Positions 1-7,956 of a DNA stretch of 64,000 nt are shown here, piece by piece. The notes below the pieces were generated by a model. The model was not told where the DNA came from. It ran no database searches and saw only the letters and a list, made by a program, of their open reading frames with translations. The translations under genes were made by a program, and so were the position numbers. Origin of the DNA: Nocardia bovistercoris (GTDB lineage Bacteria > Actinomycetota > Actinomycetes > Mycobacteriales > Mycobacteriaceae); NCBI RefSeq assembly GCF_015674855.1, contig NZ_JADMLG010000001.1, forward strand, positions 673,995 through 737,994, written 5' to 3'. The first letter of the stretch is position 1. Each line of letters begins with the position of its first letter.

Positions 1-2
1 CG

Positions 3-1385
3 CGCGCCGGGTTGTTGTTCTGGTCGCTCGGCGAGGTCGAGCGCGGGCACGAACTGCTCGCCCTGGTCGACAGCCGTGTCGAGCTGCCGGTGCTGCGGCT
101 GATCGTTGATGCCGCGCGCGCGGCGATGGCGGTGCACGAGGCACGGGTCACCGAGGGCATCGAAGCCGCCGAACGGGTGCTCGAAGATCCCCAGTCTCCC
201 AGGCAGGCCATCGATTTCGCGGCCTTCGCGGCCGGACTCGCGATGCCGGTGGCCGGGCGCGGCGCCGACTTCGGCCCAATCGCCGAGCGCAGCAGGCAGC
301 AGCAGAAGACCACCGACGGCATGATCCGGGTCATGGTCCGCTACGGCGACGTGCTGGCCGCGACCATGATCGGCGATATCGAACTCGCCCAGCAGCACGC
401 CGCCGAATACAGCGAATTCTCCTCGGCCGGACAGTTTCTCGGCTGGGCCATCGCCCGCATCGCGGTCGGCGTCGTCGCCACATACCGTGGCCGGTTCCGC
501 GAGGCGATCACCGCCTTCGAGCAGGCACTCGCCGCCCTGAACGCCGAGACCTCGCTGCCGTGGCAGTTGCCCGCGCGACTGCTGCTGGTCCGCGCCTACG
601 CCACCCTCGGCGACGTCGAAGAGGCCGAACGCGTGCTCAACGAGGCCGATGAACACCTCGGCGCGCACCTGGCCCTGCACGAACCACAGCGCATGATCGC
701 GCGCGCCTGGCTCGCGGCGGCCCAGCAGGCCAAGCATCCCGCGATCACCATGGCGCGCAAGGCCGCCGACGCCGCGCGCAGCACCGGACAGTACGCGCTG
801 GAGGCCGAGGCGCTGCACTTCGCCACCCGCTTCGGCGACCGCACCGCCGGTTCCCGGCTGTCGAGCCTCAGCGGTCGCATCCAGGGACCGGTCGCACAGA
901 TCTACGCGCGCCACGCCGCCGCGTTCGCCAACTCCGACGCGGACGCGCTCGCGCTGGTCAGCGTCCAGTTCGAGGACGCGGGCCTGTTGCTCGCGGCCGC
1001 CGACGCCGCCGCCCAGGCGGTGCCGCTGCACGAACGCGCGGGCCAGCGCAAACCGGCCGCGCTGGCCGCCACCCGCGCCCGCGGCCTGGCCAAGAGCTGC
1101 GACGGCGCGACCACCCTCGCGATCGTGGCCGCCTCCAAACCGCTGCCGATCACCGCACGCGAACGCGAGATCACCGCGCACATCGCACGCGGACGATCCA
1201 ACCGCGAGATCGCCGAACACCTCAACGTCTCGATACGCACCGTGGAAGGCCACATCTACCGGGCCTGCCAGAAACTCGACGTCGCCGACCGTGAAGAGTT
1301 GGCCCGGCTGATCTGGGGAGAAGGAACGCCTGCGGACGAGACCGATAACGAGGACGGGGCCGAGAACGGAGCGGAGAACGAGTAG
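3..1385 (+). CDS. LuxR-family (LAL-type) transcriptional regulator, 3' part only
   Basis: The frame is already open at the first base, so the gene starts upstream and only its C-terminal ~460 residues are present. Most of this is alanine/glutamate-rich helical sequence typical of the TPR-like region of large ATP-binding LuxR (LAL) regulators. The last ~80 residues hold a clear LuxR/GerE helix-turn-helix at roughly nt 1135-1315, with the motifs TAREREI, GRSNREIAEHL and SIRTVEGHI. The P-loop ATPase expected at the N-terminus lies outside the window if it exists. The protein ends in an acidic Glu/Asp/Asn-rich tail. It is a DNA-binding activator by family; its target is not visible. Confident for family, not for role. 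Confidence 0.9.
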   Translation, partial: RAGLLFWSLGEVERGHELLALVDSRVELPVLRLIVDAARAAMAVHEARVTEGIEAAERVLEDPQSPRQAIDFAAFAAGLAMPVAGRGADFGPIAERSRQQQKTTDGMIRVMVRYGDVLAATMIGDIELAQQHAAEYSEFSSAGQFLGWAIARIAVGVVATYRGRFREAITAFEQALAALNAETSLPWQLPARLLLVRAYATLGDVEEAERVLNEADEHLGAHLALHEPQRMIARAWLAAAQQAKHPAITMARKAADAARSTGQYALEAEALHFATRFGDRTAGSRLSSLSGRIQGPVAQIYARHAAAFANSDADALALVSVQFEDAGLLLAAADAAAQAVPLHERAGQRKPAALAATRARGLAKSCDGATTLAIVAASKPLPITAREREITAHIARGRSNREIAEHLNVSIRTVEGHIYRACQKLDVADREELARLIWGEGTPADETDNEDGAENGAENE

Positions 1386-1416
1386 TGCCGCACGCGTGCG
1401 CGCCGGTTGCGGTGCA

Positions 1417-1622
1417 CCGCACGGTGTTTGCGGCGCACGACACAGCGGTCGCGACACACCGCATGCCGGTCGGGTGTACGGCACGGCGGTCGCGACGCAC
1501 GACACGGCGGTCGGGTGTACGGCACGGCGGTCGCGACGCACGACACGGCGGTCGGGTGTACGGCACGGTGTTTGCGGTGCACGGCACGGCGGTCGCGACG
1601 CACCGCACGGCGGTGGGGTGTA
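1417..1622. repeat. 41-bp minisatellite with 62-bp flanking variants
   Basis: Two perfect 41-nt copies stand at 1479-1519 and 1520-1560. They are flanked on each side by a longer, diverged 62-nt version (1417-1478 and 1561-1622) that carries one extra half unit, giving the order 62-41-41-62. Each 41-mer is itself two similar halves of 21 and 20 nt sharing ACGGCGGTCG. Since 41 is not a multiple of 3, the tract is not conserved coding sequence. It fills the gap between the LuxR stop and the next gene, whose start lies about 70 nt beyond it. Confidence 0.85.
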
Positions 1623-1695
1623 CGGCACGGTGGTTGTGCGGCAAGGTGATCGGGGTCGAGTGGCGGCCTCGGCGTCCGAGTGGGAGGTTCGGCGA

Positions 1696-2169
1696 GTGGA
1701 TCCGGTGACAGTGGTGGCGACGGCGCTGGCCGCGGGTGCGGCGGCGGGGTTGACCGATACCGCGAAAGAGGCGGTGGTGGACGGGTATCGGGCCGTCAAG
1801 GGTCTGGTCATCGACCGGTACGGGAGTGTCGAGGCCGAACTCGTCGGCGTGGAGAACGATCCGGAGGAACCGCTGCGTCGGCAGTTGTTGGCACGCCAAC
1901 TCGACAAAGCAGGCGCGGGGCGTGACGCCGGACTGCGCGCGGCCGCCGAGGAGTTGCTGCGGCTGGTCTCCGAGGCGGAACCGGAGGCCGTGCGTGCGGT
2001 CGGGGTACGGTTGAGCAGGGTCGACGCGGGCGGGGACATCGAGATCAGCGATGTGACCGCGGCGGGCGGGAGCGGTGTCGTCGGCACCGACATCACCGCG
2101 GCCGGTTCGGTCAGGATCAGCGGTATCCGCGCGGGCGGGCAGGCCATGCAGGGCGATTCGGACCGCTAG
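1696..2169 (+). CDS. Effector-associated-domain-like protein (MDPV family)
   Basis: This 157-aa protein starts at GTG 1696, preceded by a GGAGG at 1683-1687; an in-frame start inside the upstream repeats is rejected because it would translate the minisatellite. The N-terminus (MDPVTVVATALAAGAAAG) and a helical half are followed, from about residue 105, by a short beta-repeat-like tail with IEISDV, GVVGTDI and VRISGIRAG. The whole protein aligns by eye with the product at 40230-40694 (shared MDP start, RYxxV, GV.L..V.AG, I.DV.A.G.GVV, GS..I.G.R.G). A third start-sharing relative lies at 40968. Such small proteins resemble effector-associated domains that pair with STAND NTPases or caspase-like effectors by homotypic contact. 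No enzyme motif is visible. The role is inferred. Confidence 0.8.
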   Translation: MDPVTVVATALAAGAAAGLTDTAKEAVVDGYRAVKGLVIDRYGSVEAELVGVENDPEEPLRRQLLARQLDKAGAGRDAGLRAAAEELLRLVSEAEPEAVRAVGVRLSRVDAGGDIEISDVTAAGGSGVVGTDITAAGSVRISGIRAGGQAMQGDSDR

Positions 2170-2390
2170 CGCGAGCCAAGGGGGGTGGCGTGATCTACGA
2201 CACTGTGACGCGCGCCGCATCGCAGGCCCTCGTGACGCCGCCTACCGGCTGTGACCGGCCACAACGAATCACCGGTTTACTTCGCGATGTTCCGAATTGT
2301 CCCGGCGGCAAGGCTTTTGTCGCCCATCGGGTTCGGTCATCCTGTCACTATCGATAGCACGACATCGACGTCGACGACAGGAGCACCGCG

Positions 2391-2636
2391 ATGGACATCG
2401 ACCGCCCGAGGCCCGGCCACGACTTGCTCGACCGGCCCGTCCACGATCTCGTCGCACTGCTCGAACCGCTCGACTGCCACGATCCGCGCTGGGCGCGCGA
2501 CTGCACCGCCAACGCGCACCTGGCCATGCAGCGCCACCGGGAATGCCTCGTCGGCGAATGCGCCACCAAGACAGCGGCCTTCGTCCACCTACGCGACGAG
2601 GGCCGCCTCACCCCCGACGCGGGCCGCACCCGCTGA
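2391..2636 (+). CDS. Small conserved-looking hypothetical protein
   Basis: This 81-aa protein starts at ATG 2391 with a good purine-rich site (CAGGAGC) 7-8 nt upstream. It is rich in Asp, Arg and His and has three cysteines (in LDCHD, ARDCT and ECLVGECATK) together with several histidines, so metal binding is conceivable. There is no signal peptide and no membrane segment. I do not recognise a family. Coding is supported by the ribosome site, actinobacterial codon use and a natural stop just before the 38-bp repeat array. The function is unknown. Confidence 0.65.
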   Translation: MDIDRPRPGHDLLDRPVHDLVALLEPLDCHDPRWARDCTANAHLAMQRHRECLVGECATKTAAFVHLRDEGRLTPDAGRTR

Positions 2637-2690
2637 CCGCGCGGCCGCGGCGGGGTCACCACCGCGGCCTGCCGGGCCACCCTGCGCGAC

Positions 2691-3270
2691 GGATCACCAC
2701 AGCGGACCGCATGGCCACCCGGCACGACAGGTCACCACAGCGGACCGCATGGCCACTCGGCACGACGGATCACCACAGCGGACCGCATGGCCACCCGGCA
2801 CGACAGGTCACCACAGCGGACCGCATGGCCACTCGGCACGACGGATCACCACAGCGGACCGCATGGCCACTCGGCACGACAGGTCACCACAGCGGACCGC
2901 ATGGCCACTCGGCACGACGGATCACCACAGCGGACCGCATGGCCACTCGGCACGACGGATCACCACAGCGGACCGCATGGCCACTCGGCACGACGGATCA
3001 CCGTCACCGACCTCCCAGCCACCCGGCGCGACAGGTCGCCACAGCTGACCGCCCGGTCACCGGCACGACGGGTCACCACCGCAGCCGACCGCACGGCGCG
3101 ACAGATCGCCATCGCCACCGGCAAACCTGCCACGACTGGCCACCACCACCGCAGACCACGCCACCACCACGACCGGCCTCCCCGCCACTCGATACGACCG
3201 GCCACCACCGCCGCCGGCCATTCGGCAACCCCGACGCGACGGGTCACGACGGCTGACCACTCGGCGATCC
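2691..3270. repeat. 38-bp tandem repeat array, eight regular copies plus decayed tail
   Basis: Eight near-identical 38-nt units begin at 2691, 2729, 2767, 2805, 2843, 2881, 2919 and 2957. They differ only at a few positions (GGATCACC/AGGTCACC, CCACTCGG/CCACCCGG). From 2995 the units decay but related CGGCACGACGG- and GTCACCACCGC-like pieces continue to about 3270. Copies touch without spacers, so this is not CRISPR. The period is not a multiple of 3, and each unit looks like two related 19-nt halves. It shares the core CGGCACGRCGG with the 41-bp array about 1 kb away. It lies in the 700-bp gap before the FAD oxidoreductase gene. Confidence 0.9.
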
Positions 3271-3352
3271 GACACGACGGAGCACCTCGCGGACAACCGA
3301 GAGTTCGTGCGGTGCACACCTGACGGTTCCGACCGTTTGCCACCATGTGCGC

Positions 3353-4480
3353 ATGCGATTGGTCATCATCGGCGGTGGGATACTCGGCACCGCGCATGCC
3401 TTCGCGGCCGTCACCCGCGGCCACGAGGTGGTGCAACTGGAGCGCGAGTCGCAAGCGCGCGGCGCGAGTGCGCGCGATCTCGGGCTGATTCGGGTGTCCG
3501 GGTGCACCGACGCCGAACTGGACCGCACGCTGCGGTCCCGCCTGCTGTGGGAGGAGATCGGCGGGCGGGTGCCGACGGTCGGCTTCCGGCCCTGCGGTTC
3601 GATCACCCTGGTGCGCACCGAGGCCGAACTGGCGGTCGCCGAGGCCGCCGCCGCCCGCGCGGACGCCGAGGCGTACGGATTCGAGCTGCTCGACCCCGAG
3701 CGGGTGCGCACCGTCCATCCGGCGCTGGGCGGGAAGTTCACCGCCGGACTGCACTGCGCCGCCGACGCCGCGGTGGAATCGCGCCAGGCGCTGCCCGCCC
3801 TTCGCGCCTACCTGACCGCCACCGGCCGCTACACCTTCCACGCGGCCACCGAGGCCAGGAACGTCGCCGACACCGGCTCCGGCGCCACCGTGCGCGACGA
3901 TCACGGGCGAGTGTTCGCCGCGGACCTGGTCCTGCACTGCCCGGGCGCCGCGCACAACGGACTCACCCGTGAACTCGCGGGCGAACTCCCAGTGCGCAGG
4001 GTCCGGCTCCAGCTGATGCAGACCGCCCCGCTCGGCGAACCGCTCACCACCGCCGTGGCCGACGGCGACACCTTCCGCCACTCCCCCGGATTCGCGGGCC
4101 CCGAGGCGGACCGGCTCGCGGCCGAACAGTCACAGGCCGCGATCGCCGCCGAGCACGCCATGCAGTTGCTGTGCGTGCAGCGGGTGCACGGCGGGCTGAC
4201 CGTCGGCGGCACGCACGAGTACCTCGAACCGTTCGACTTCGCCGTGGACGACGCGCCCTACGAGCACCTGACCGAGGTCGCCGAGGAGCTGCTCGGACGC
4301 CGCCTACCCGCGGTGGTGAAGCGCTGGGCCGGGGTCTACAGCGGCAGTGTGGATCCCGCCGCCGTGGTCACCAGAGCCCGTGCCGCCGATCATGTCTGGG
4401 TGATCACCGGCGCGGGTGAACGCGGCCTGACGCTCGGCCCCGTCATCGGCGCGGAAACCGCCGATCTCCTCGGCCTTTGA
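3353..4480 (+). CDS. FAD-dependent oxidoreductase (DadA-like, TIGR03364-type)
   Basis: This 375-aa protein begins with the dinucleotide-binding fingerprint MRLVIIGGGILGTAHA, then ERESQARGASARDLG, as in D-amino-acid/glycine-oxidase-like flavoproteins. The C-terminus carries the second FAD contact region (WAGVYSG, then VITGAGERGLTLGP). Length and motifs match the DadA-related group sometimes found with phosphonate catabolism genes; no phosphonate gene is nearby. ATG 3353 is preferred because it puts the Rossmann strand at the N-terminus; a GTG two codons upstream (3347) is possible. It would oxidise an amine or amino acid in the cytoplasm; the substrate is unknown. It is a stand-alone gene after the repeat array. 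Confidence 0.88.
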   Translation: MRLVIIGGGILGTAHAFAAVTRGHEVVQLERESQARGASARDLGLIRVSGCTDAELDRTLRSRLLWEEIGGRVPTVGFRPCGSITLVRTEAELAVAEAAAARADAEAYGFELLDPERVRTVHPALGGKFTAGLHCAADAAVESRQALPALRAYLTATGRYTFHAATEARNVADTGSGATVRDDHGRVFAADLVLHCPGAAHNGLTRELAGELPVRRVRLQLMQTAPLGEPLTTAVADGDTFRHSPGFAGPEADRLAAEQSQAAIAAEHAMQLLCVQRVHGGLTVGGTHEYLEPFDFAVDDAPYEHLTEVAEELLGRRLPAVVKRWAGVYSGSVDPAAVVTRARAADHVWVITGAGERGLTLGPVIGAETADLLGL

Positions 4481-4669
4481 ACCGGAGGAACCGAGGGGCA
4501 GGCAAGCCCTTCAGAGCCCGGGCGAGGTGACGCCGATCTCCCTCGAGGATCTGCGGCACGGCGCTGAGCTGCCCGTTCCCGATATCGACTGGTCGCAACG
4601 GTAATTCGTGCGCACCACGTCGCCGGATCGTGACCGGCCCTACCGCGGCGACGTCATTAGGATCGAGCC

Positions 4670-5272
4670 GTGTCCCTGCTCCCCATGATCTTCACCGCGG
4701 GCTGGGCCAGCGGGATCAACGCTTACGCGGTGGTGCTGCTTCTCGGACTCGCGGGCGTCACCGGCCTGTCCGACGACGTGCCCGCCGGATTGCAGCGCAC
4801 CGATGTGCTGATCGCCGCGGCCGTGCTGTTCCTCGTCGAAGCCGTCGCCGACAAGGTTCCGTATCTGGATTCGTTCTGGGACGCGCTGCACACCGTGGTT
4901 CGCCCCGCCTCGGCGGCGGTGGTCGCGGCGCTCATCGCCGGTTCCGACGGTTCGCTGCCCGAGTTGGCGGCCGCGGCCGTCGGCGGCGCCACCGCGCTGG
5001 TGAGTCATCTGGTGAAGGCCGGGTTGCGTGCGGCGATCAACACCTCGCCGGAACCCGCGAGCAATATCGTGGCCAGCACGGCGGAGGATCTGAGTGTCGC
5101 GGGCGTGATCACGCTGGCCGTCTTCCATCCGGTGGCCGCATCGATCGTCGCCGCGATCCTGCTGTTCTTCGGGGTGCTGCTGGTCTGGTTGCTCGCCGGG
5201 CGAATCCGGCGGTTCCGCCGTCGTCTCAGGGAGCGCCGCGAACGCCGGGCGACAGCCGCCGTTCCGGGCTGA
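4670..5272 (+). CDS. DUF4126-type membrane protein
   Basis: This 200-aa integral membrane protein starts at GTG 4670. It has hydrophobic segments near residues 5-30, 45-65, 80-100, 140-160 and 160-185 and ends in a highly basic tail (RIRRFRRRLRERRERR), expected on the cytoplasmic face. The motifs GWASGINAYAVVLLLG and FLVEAVADKVPYLDSFWD are typical of the DUF4126 family. The function is unknown. It is monocistronic and convergent with the DUF4254 gene; inverted repeats lie between the two stops. Confidence 0.88.
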   Translation: MSLLPMIFTAGWASGINAYAVVLLLGLAGVTGLSDDVPAGLQRTDVLIAAAVLFLVEAVADKVPYLDSFWDALHTVVRPASAAVVAALIAGSDGSLPELAAAAVGGATALVSHLVKAGLRAAINTSPEPASNIVASTAEDLSVAGVITLAVFHPVAASIVAAILLFFGVLLVWLLAGRIRRFRRRLRERRERRATAAVPG

Positions 5273-5345
5273 CTCTTTTCGAACTACGCACCGCGAATCG
5301 GAAATATCGAATTCATCGAATTGTTCGTTCCGGAAAGGAAACGCG

Positions 5346-5378
5346 GGCGTGCCGCGCCAGTCGACCACGCGGCACGCC
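5346..5378. terminator. Inverted repeat between convergent genes
   Basis: Perfect 11-bp arms (5346-5356 and 5368-5378) around an 11-nt loop lie 74 nt after the DUF4126 stop. There is no T-tract, as is common for actinobacterial terminators. It is placed to end transcription from the left-hand gene and possibly from the opposing gene. Confidence 0.5.
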
Positions 5379-5437
5379 GGGCGAGGCGCGCCATTGCGCC
5401 CGCCGTCCACGGGTGCCCGGCGAATTCGGCCTCCGGG

Positions 5438-5463
5438 GTGATTTCGTACGACCACGAAATCAC
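5438..5463. terminator. Inverted repeat downstream of the DUF4254 gene
   Basis: GTGATTTCGT (5438-5447) and ACGAAATCAC (5454-5463) form a perfect 10-bp stem with a 6-nt loop. It lies 68 nt beyond the stop of the complement-strand DUF4254 gene. It is most simply a terminator for that gene. A protein-binding palindrome cannot be excluded. Confidence 0.45.
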
Positions 5464-5530
5464 ACCCGTGCGTCACATTTCGGTGACGATCTTGTCGGGC
5501 AGTGCCGACCCGGCCGTTCCGCCTCGCCCG

Positions 5531-5974
5531 CTATTGTTCCGGCAGTCGACGGCGGCCTCCGGCCACATCGGTCACCAGATCAGTGTAACCGTCGACCAGT
5601 TCCGCCAAGTGATACCAGTGTTTATGGGTGTTGTCGCTGCGCGGCCCGTCGACATCGATCGCCTGATTGGCATCCACCCAGCTCCTGGCCATTCGGTCCA
5701 CCACAGCGCCGAGGCTCTCGGTGTGCAGCGCGGCCCCGAATCGATCCTGCGGGATCTCCTGCGCGATCCATTCGTTGATATCGTCGATCAGCTCCCCGCG
5801 CCTGCAATCCATTTCGGCGAGCAGGAACGCGTCGCGCACTTCGAGGCGACGTGCGTGCAGTTCCGACAGCGCATGCGCGGACCGCAACAGTTCACGATCT
5901 TGAAAACGCCGTCCTTGGAATGCACACAATATCTGCGGAGCGGTGGGCAAGACCCCCACGGTAGGCGCGCTCAT
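5531..5974 (-). CDS. DUF4254 domain protein
   Basis: This 147-aa helical cytoplasmic protein has the motifs ELHARRLEVRDAFLL, RRGELIDDINEWI and, near the C-terminus, HWYHLAELVDGYTDLV then AGGRRRLP. These are typical of the actinobacterial DUF4254 family, which often occurs in several copies in Nocardia. I chose ATG 5974 because AGGGTG lies a few bases upstream and family members begin close to this point; an in-frame ATG at 6073 would add 33 unrelated-looking residues. The function is not known. Confidence 0.82.
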   Translation of the reverse strand: MSAPTVGVLPTAPQILCAFQGRRFQDRELLRSAHALSELHARRLEVRDAFLLAEMDCRRGELIDDINEWIAQEIPQDRFGAALHTESLGAVVDRMARSWVDANQAIDVDGPRSDNTHKHWYHLAELVDGYTDLVTDVAGGRRRLPEQ

Positions 5975-6370
5975 CGGCACACCCTGAATTCGCCCGCCAC
6001 CAACGCTCTGTATACCAACATGATTGGCTCTCGATTCGGTTATATCCCGGTCATCGGATCGGTAGTTACTCAACTAGGCTAGCTGGATTTTGCACGCACA
6101 GATGCAAGAACGCAAGATTGCGTCCTACTAGCTGCGACTCATCCACGCTATTGGCAGGCTGCCGAACACAATCCACGGTCCGCGGAGGTAGCCAACAGCG
6201 AGACACCCTGTCCCGAAGCATTTTTCATATGCAGGTCAGACGATCGACAACCGTCACAGACAGCGCTTCCGCAACCCTTCAGCGACCCGAAAACCCCACG
6301 GTCACAGTTCTGCAACAGCAACCCTCCTCGACGGTCGGGAGCGGGATTCACCCCACCGCGCTGCCGGAGC
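5975..6370. other. Intergenic stretch without a gene
   Basis: About 400 bp of distinctly lower GC than its surroundings, especially 6000-6130. It separates the DUF4254 promoter side from the 3' end of the liv operon. No credible open frame, hairpin or RNA gene was seen. It must hold the DUF4254 promoter. Confidence 0.5.
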
Positions 6371-7093
6371 TCAGGTCGCGGTCGCGGATCCGAGGTAGTG
6401 GTGCAAGAGTTCCGCGCCCGCCTGGTCGGCGGGGCCCGACCAGGCGGCGGCGCCGCGTTGCAGGATGAGGCATCGGTCGGCGAAGGCTATCGCCCGACCG
6501 GCGAACTGCTCGATCATGATGACGGTGACGCCGGATCGGCGGGCCGCCGCCAGACCTTCGAAGACGGTGTCGACGAGTTTTGGTGCGAGCCCGAGTGACA
6601 TCTCGTCCGCGATCACCACTTTCGGATTCACCATCAGCGCCCTTGCCAGGGACAGCATCTGCTGTTCGCCGCCCGACAGGGTGCCCGCGAGTTGGTTGTG
6701 ACGCTTCTCGAGGACCGGGAAGAAGGTGTACGCGCGGTCGATCGCCGCGGCGCGCTCCTGTTTGTCGACGGTGAGCGCCAGCTTCAGGTTCTCCCGCACG
6801 GTCAGGCGGGGGAACACGCCTCGCCCTTCCGGCAGGTGGATCATTCCGGCTCGTCGGATGCGGGTGGCCGAGCGGCCGGTGAGGTCGGCGCCGTCGAGTT
6901 CGACCGACCCCGAGGTGATCGGAATCAGGCCGGACAGCGAGCGCGCGAGGGTGCTCTTGCCCGCGCCGTTCGGGCCGAGGACCGCGAGCGCGGAGTTGGG
7001 CGGCAGGTCGAACGACAGCCCGAAAAGGGCTTGTGCCGAGCCGTATCGCACGGTCAGGTCGCGGACCCGCAGCAATGTGGCGTGTGTGCTCAT
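6371..7093 (-). CDS. livF: Branched-chain amino acid-type ABC transporter ATPase (LivF)
   Basis: This 240-aa ABC ATPase has Walker A GPNGAGKST (near residue 40), Q-loop region, signature LSGGEQQ, Walker B VVIADE and a switch histidine replaced in the LivF manner by MIEQ. HLPEGRGVFPRLTV is the LivF hallmark. It is the last gene of a complement-strand operon. Its start overlaps the LivG stop by 4 nt (ATGA at 7090-7093), so translation is probably coupled. With LivG it energises uptake through the fused permease. The LivF/LivG family carries branched-chain amino acids, amides, urea or small organic acids; the actual substrate is unknown and may relate to the catabolic island that follows. Confidence 0.93.
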   Translation of the reverse strand: MSTHATLLRVRDLTVRYGSAQALFGLSFDLPPNSALAVLGPNGAGKSTLARSLSGLIPITSGSVELDGADLTGRSATRIRRAGMIHLPEGRGVFPRLTVRENLKLALTVDKQERAAAIDRAYTFFPVLEKRHNQLAGTLSGGEQQMLSLARALMVNPKVVIADEMSLGLAPKLVDTVFEGLAAARRSGVTVIMIEQFAGRAIAFADRCLILQRGAAAWSGPADQAGAELLHHYLGSATAT

Positions 7094-7956
7094 TCGAATG
7101 CCTCCTGCTCCGACGCCGACTCCGCTCGTGACAGCGCGTCGGAATCCACGATCTCCTCGCCCAGATACGCCGCGCGGACCGCGGGGTCGCAGCGGATCTC
7201 GGCGGGGGTTCCCTCGGCGATCTTCACGCCGAAGTCGAGTACGTGCACCGCGTCGCAGATCCGCAGCACGAGGTCGACATCGTGCTCCACGAACAGCAAC
7301 GACACGCCCTTGTCGGCGACCACGCGCTGCAGCACCGCCGCGAGTTCTTCGGTTTCGCGGATGTCCAGACCCGACGACGGCTCGTCGAGCAGCACGATGT
7401 CAGGCTCGACCGCGAGCGCGCGCGCGACCTCGACCAGCCTGCTCGAGCCGAGGGAGAGATCCCCGACCTGCCGGTGTTGGATGGCGCCGAGAGCGAGCGC
7501 GTCCACCAACGCGTCGACCCGTTCGACCTCGGCGGACGCCGGACGGCCGAAGCCGCGGCCGGTGACCAGATCACTCCAGATCCGCCGCCTCGAATGTCGT
7601 ATGCGGTCGGCGAGCACGATGTGTTCGCGCACCGAGAGCGACAGGAACAGTTCGGGGTGCTGGAAGGTTCTGGCCATCCCGATCGCCGCCCGCGCCTGGG
7701 CGGACTTCTTCGTCACGTCGACGCCGTTCATGAGCACGGCGCCCGCGTTCGGGGTGAGCAGACCGGACAGCACGCCGAAAAGTGTGCTCTTACCCGCACC
7801 GTTCGGACCGACCAGGCCGACGATCGAACGCGGCGGCACACGCAGCGACACACCGCTGAGTGCGACCAGGCCGCCGAAACGCACGGTGATGTCGCGTGCT
7901 TCGATGCGCGGGGCGGTGTGCACCCGGTCGGTGACTTGCGCGTCGACTGTGGTCAT
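7090..7956 (-). CDS. livG: Branched-chain amino acid-type ABC transporter ATPase (LivG)
   Basis: This 288-aa ATPase has Walker A GPNGAGKST, ARTFQHPELF (LivG type), a signature region SLGSSRLVEVARALA in place of the usual LSGGQ, Walker B IVLLDEPSSGLD and LLFVEHDVD. The altered signature is common in LivG-like subunits. ATG 7956 overlaps the permease stop by 4 nt. An extra ~20-residue polar N-terminal extension precedes the nucleotide-binding domain. It acts at the inner face of the membrane with LivF. High confidence for family; substrate unknown. Confidence 0.93.
   Translation of the reverse strand: MTTVDAQVTDRVHTAPRIEARDITVRFGGLVALSGVSLRVPPRSIVGLVGPNGAGKSTLFGVLSGLLTPNAGAVLMNGVDVTKKSAQARAAIGMARTFQHPELFLSLSVREHIVLADRIRHSRRRIWSDLVTGRGFGRPASAEVERVDALVDALALGAIQHRQVGDLSLGSSRLVEVARALAVEPDIVLLDEPSSGLDIRETEELAAVLQRVVADKGVSLLFVEHDVDLVLRICDAVHVLDFGVKIAEGTPAEIRCDPAVRAAYLGEEIVDSDALSRAESASEQEAFE

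Noticed and set aside
1222..2220. Long complement-strand frame of 332 codons
   Set aside because: It runs antisense through the LuxR end, the 41-bp repeats and the EAD-like gene, is Arg/Pro/His-rich without motifs, and has no ribosome site.
2691..3270. 38-bp array as a CRISPR array
   Set aside because: Units abut with no unique spacers, are not separated by constant-length sequence, and no cas gene is present.
4527..4604. 25-codon frame reading VTPISLEDLRHGAELPVPDI
   Set aside because: It looks somewhat protein-like but is very short, lacks a ribosome site and has no relative that I recognise; it may be a remnant.
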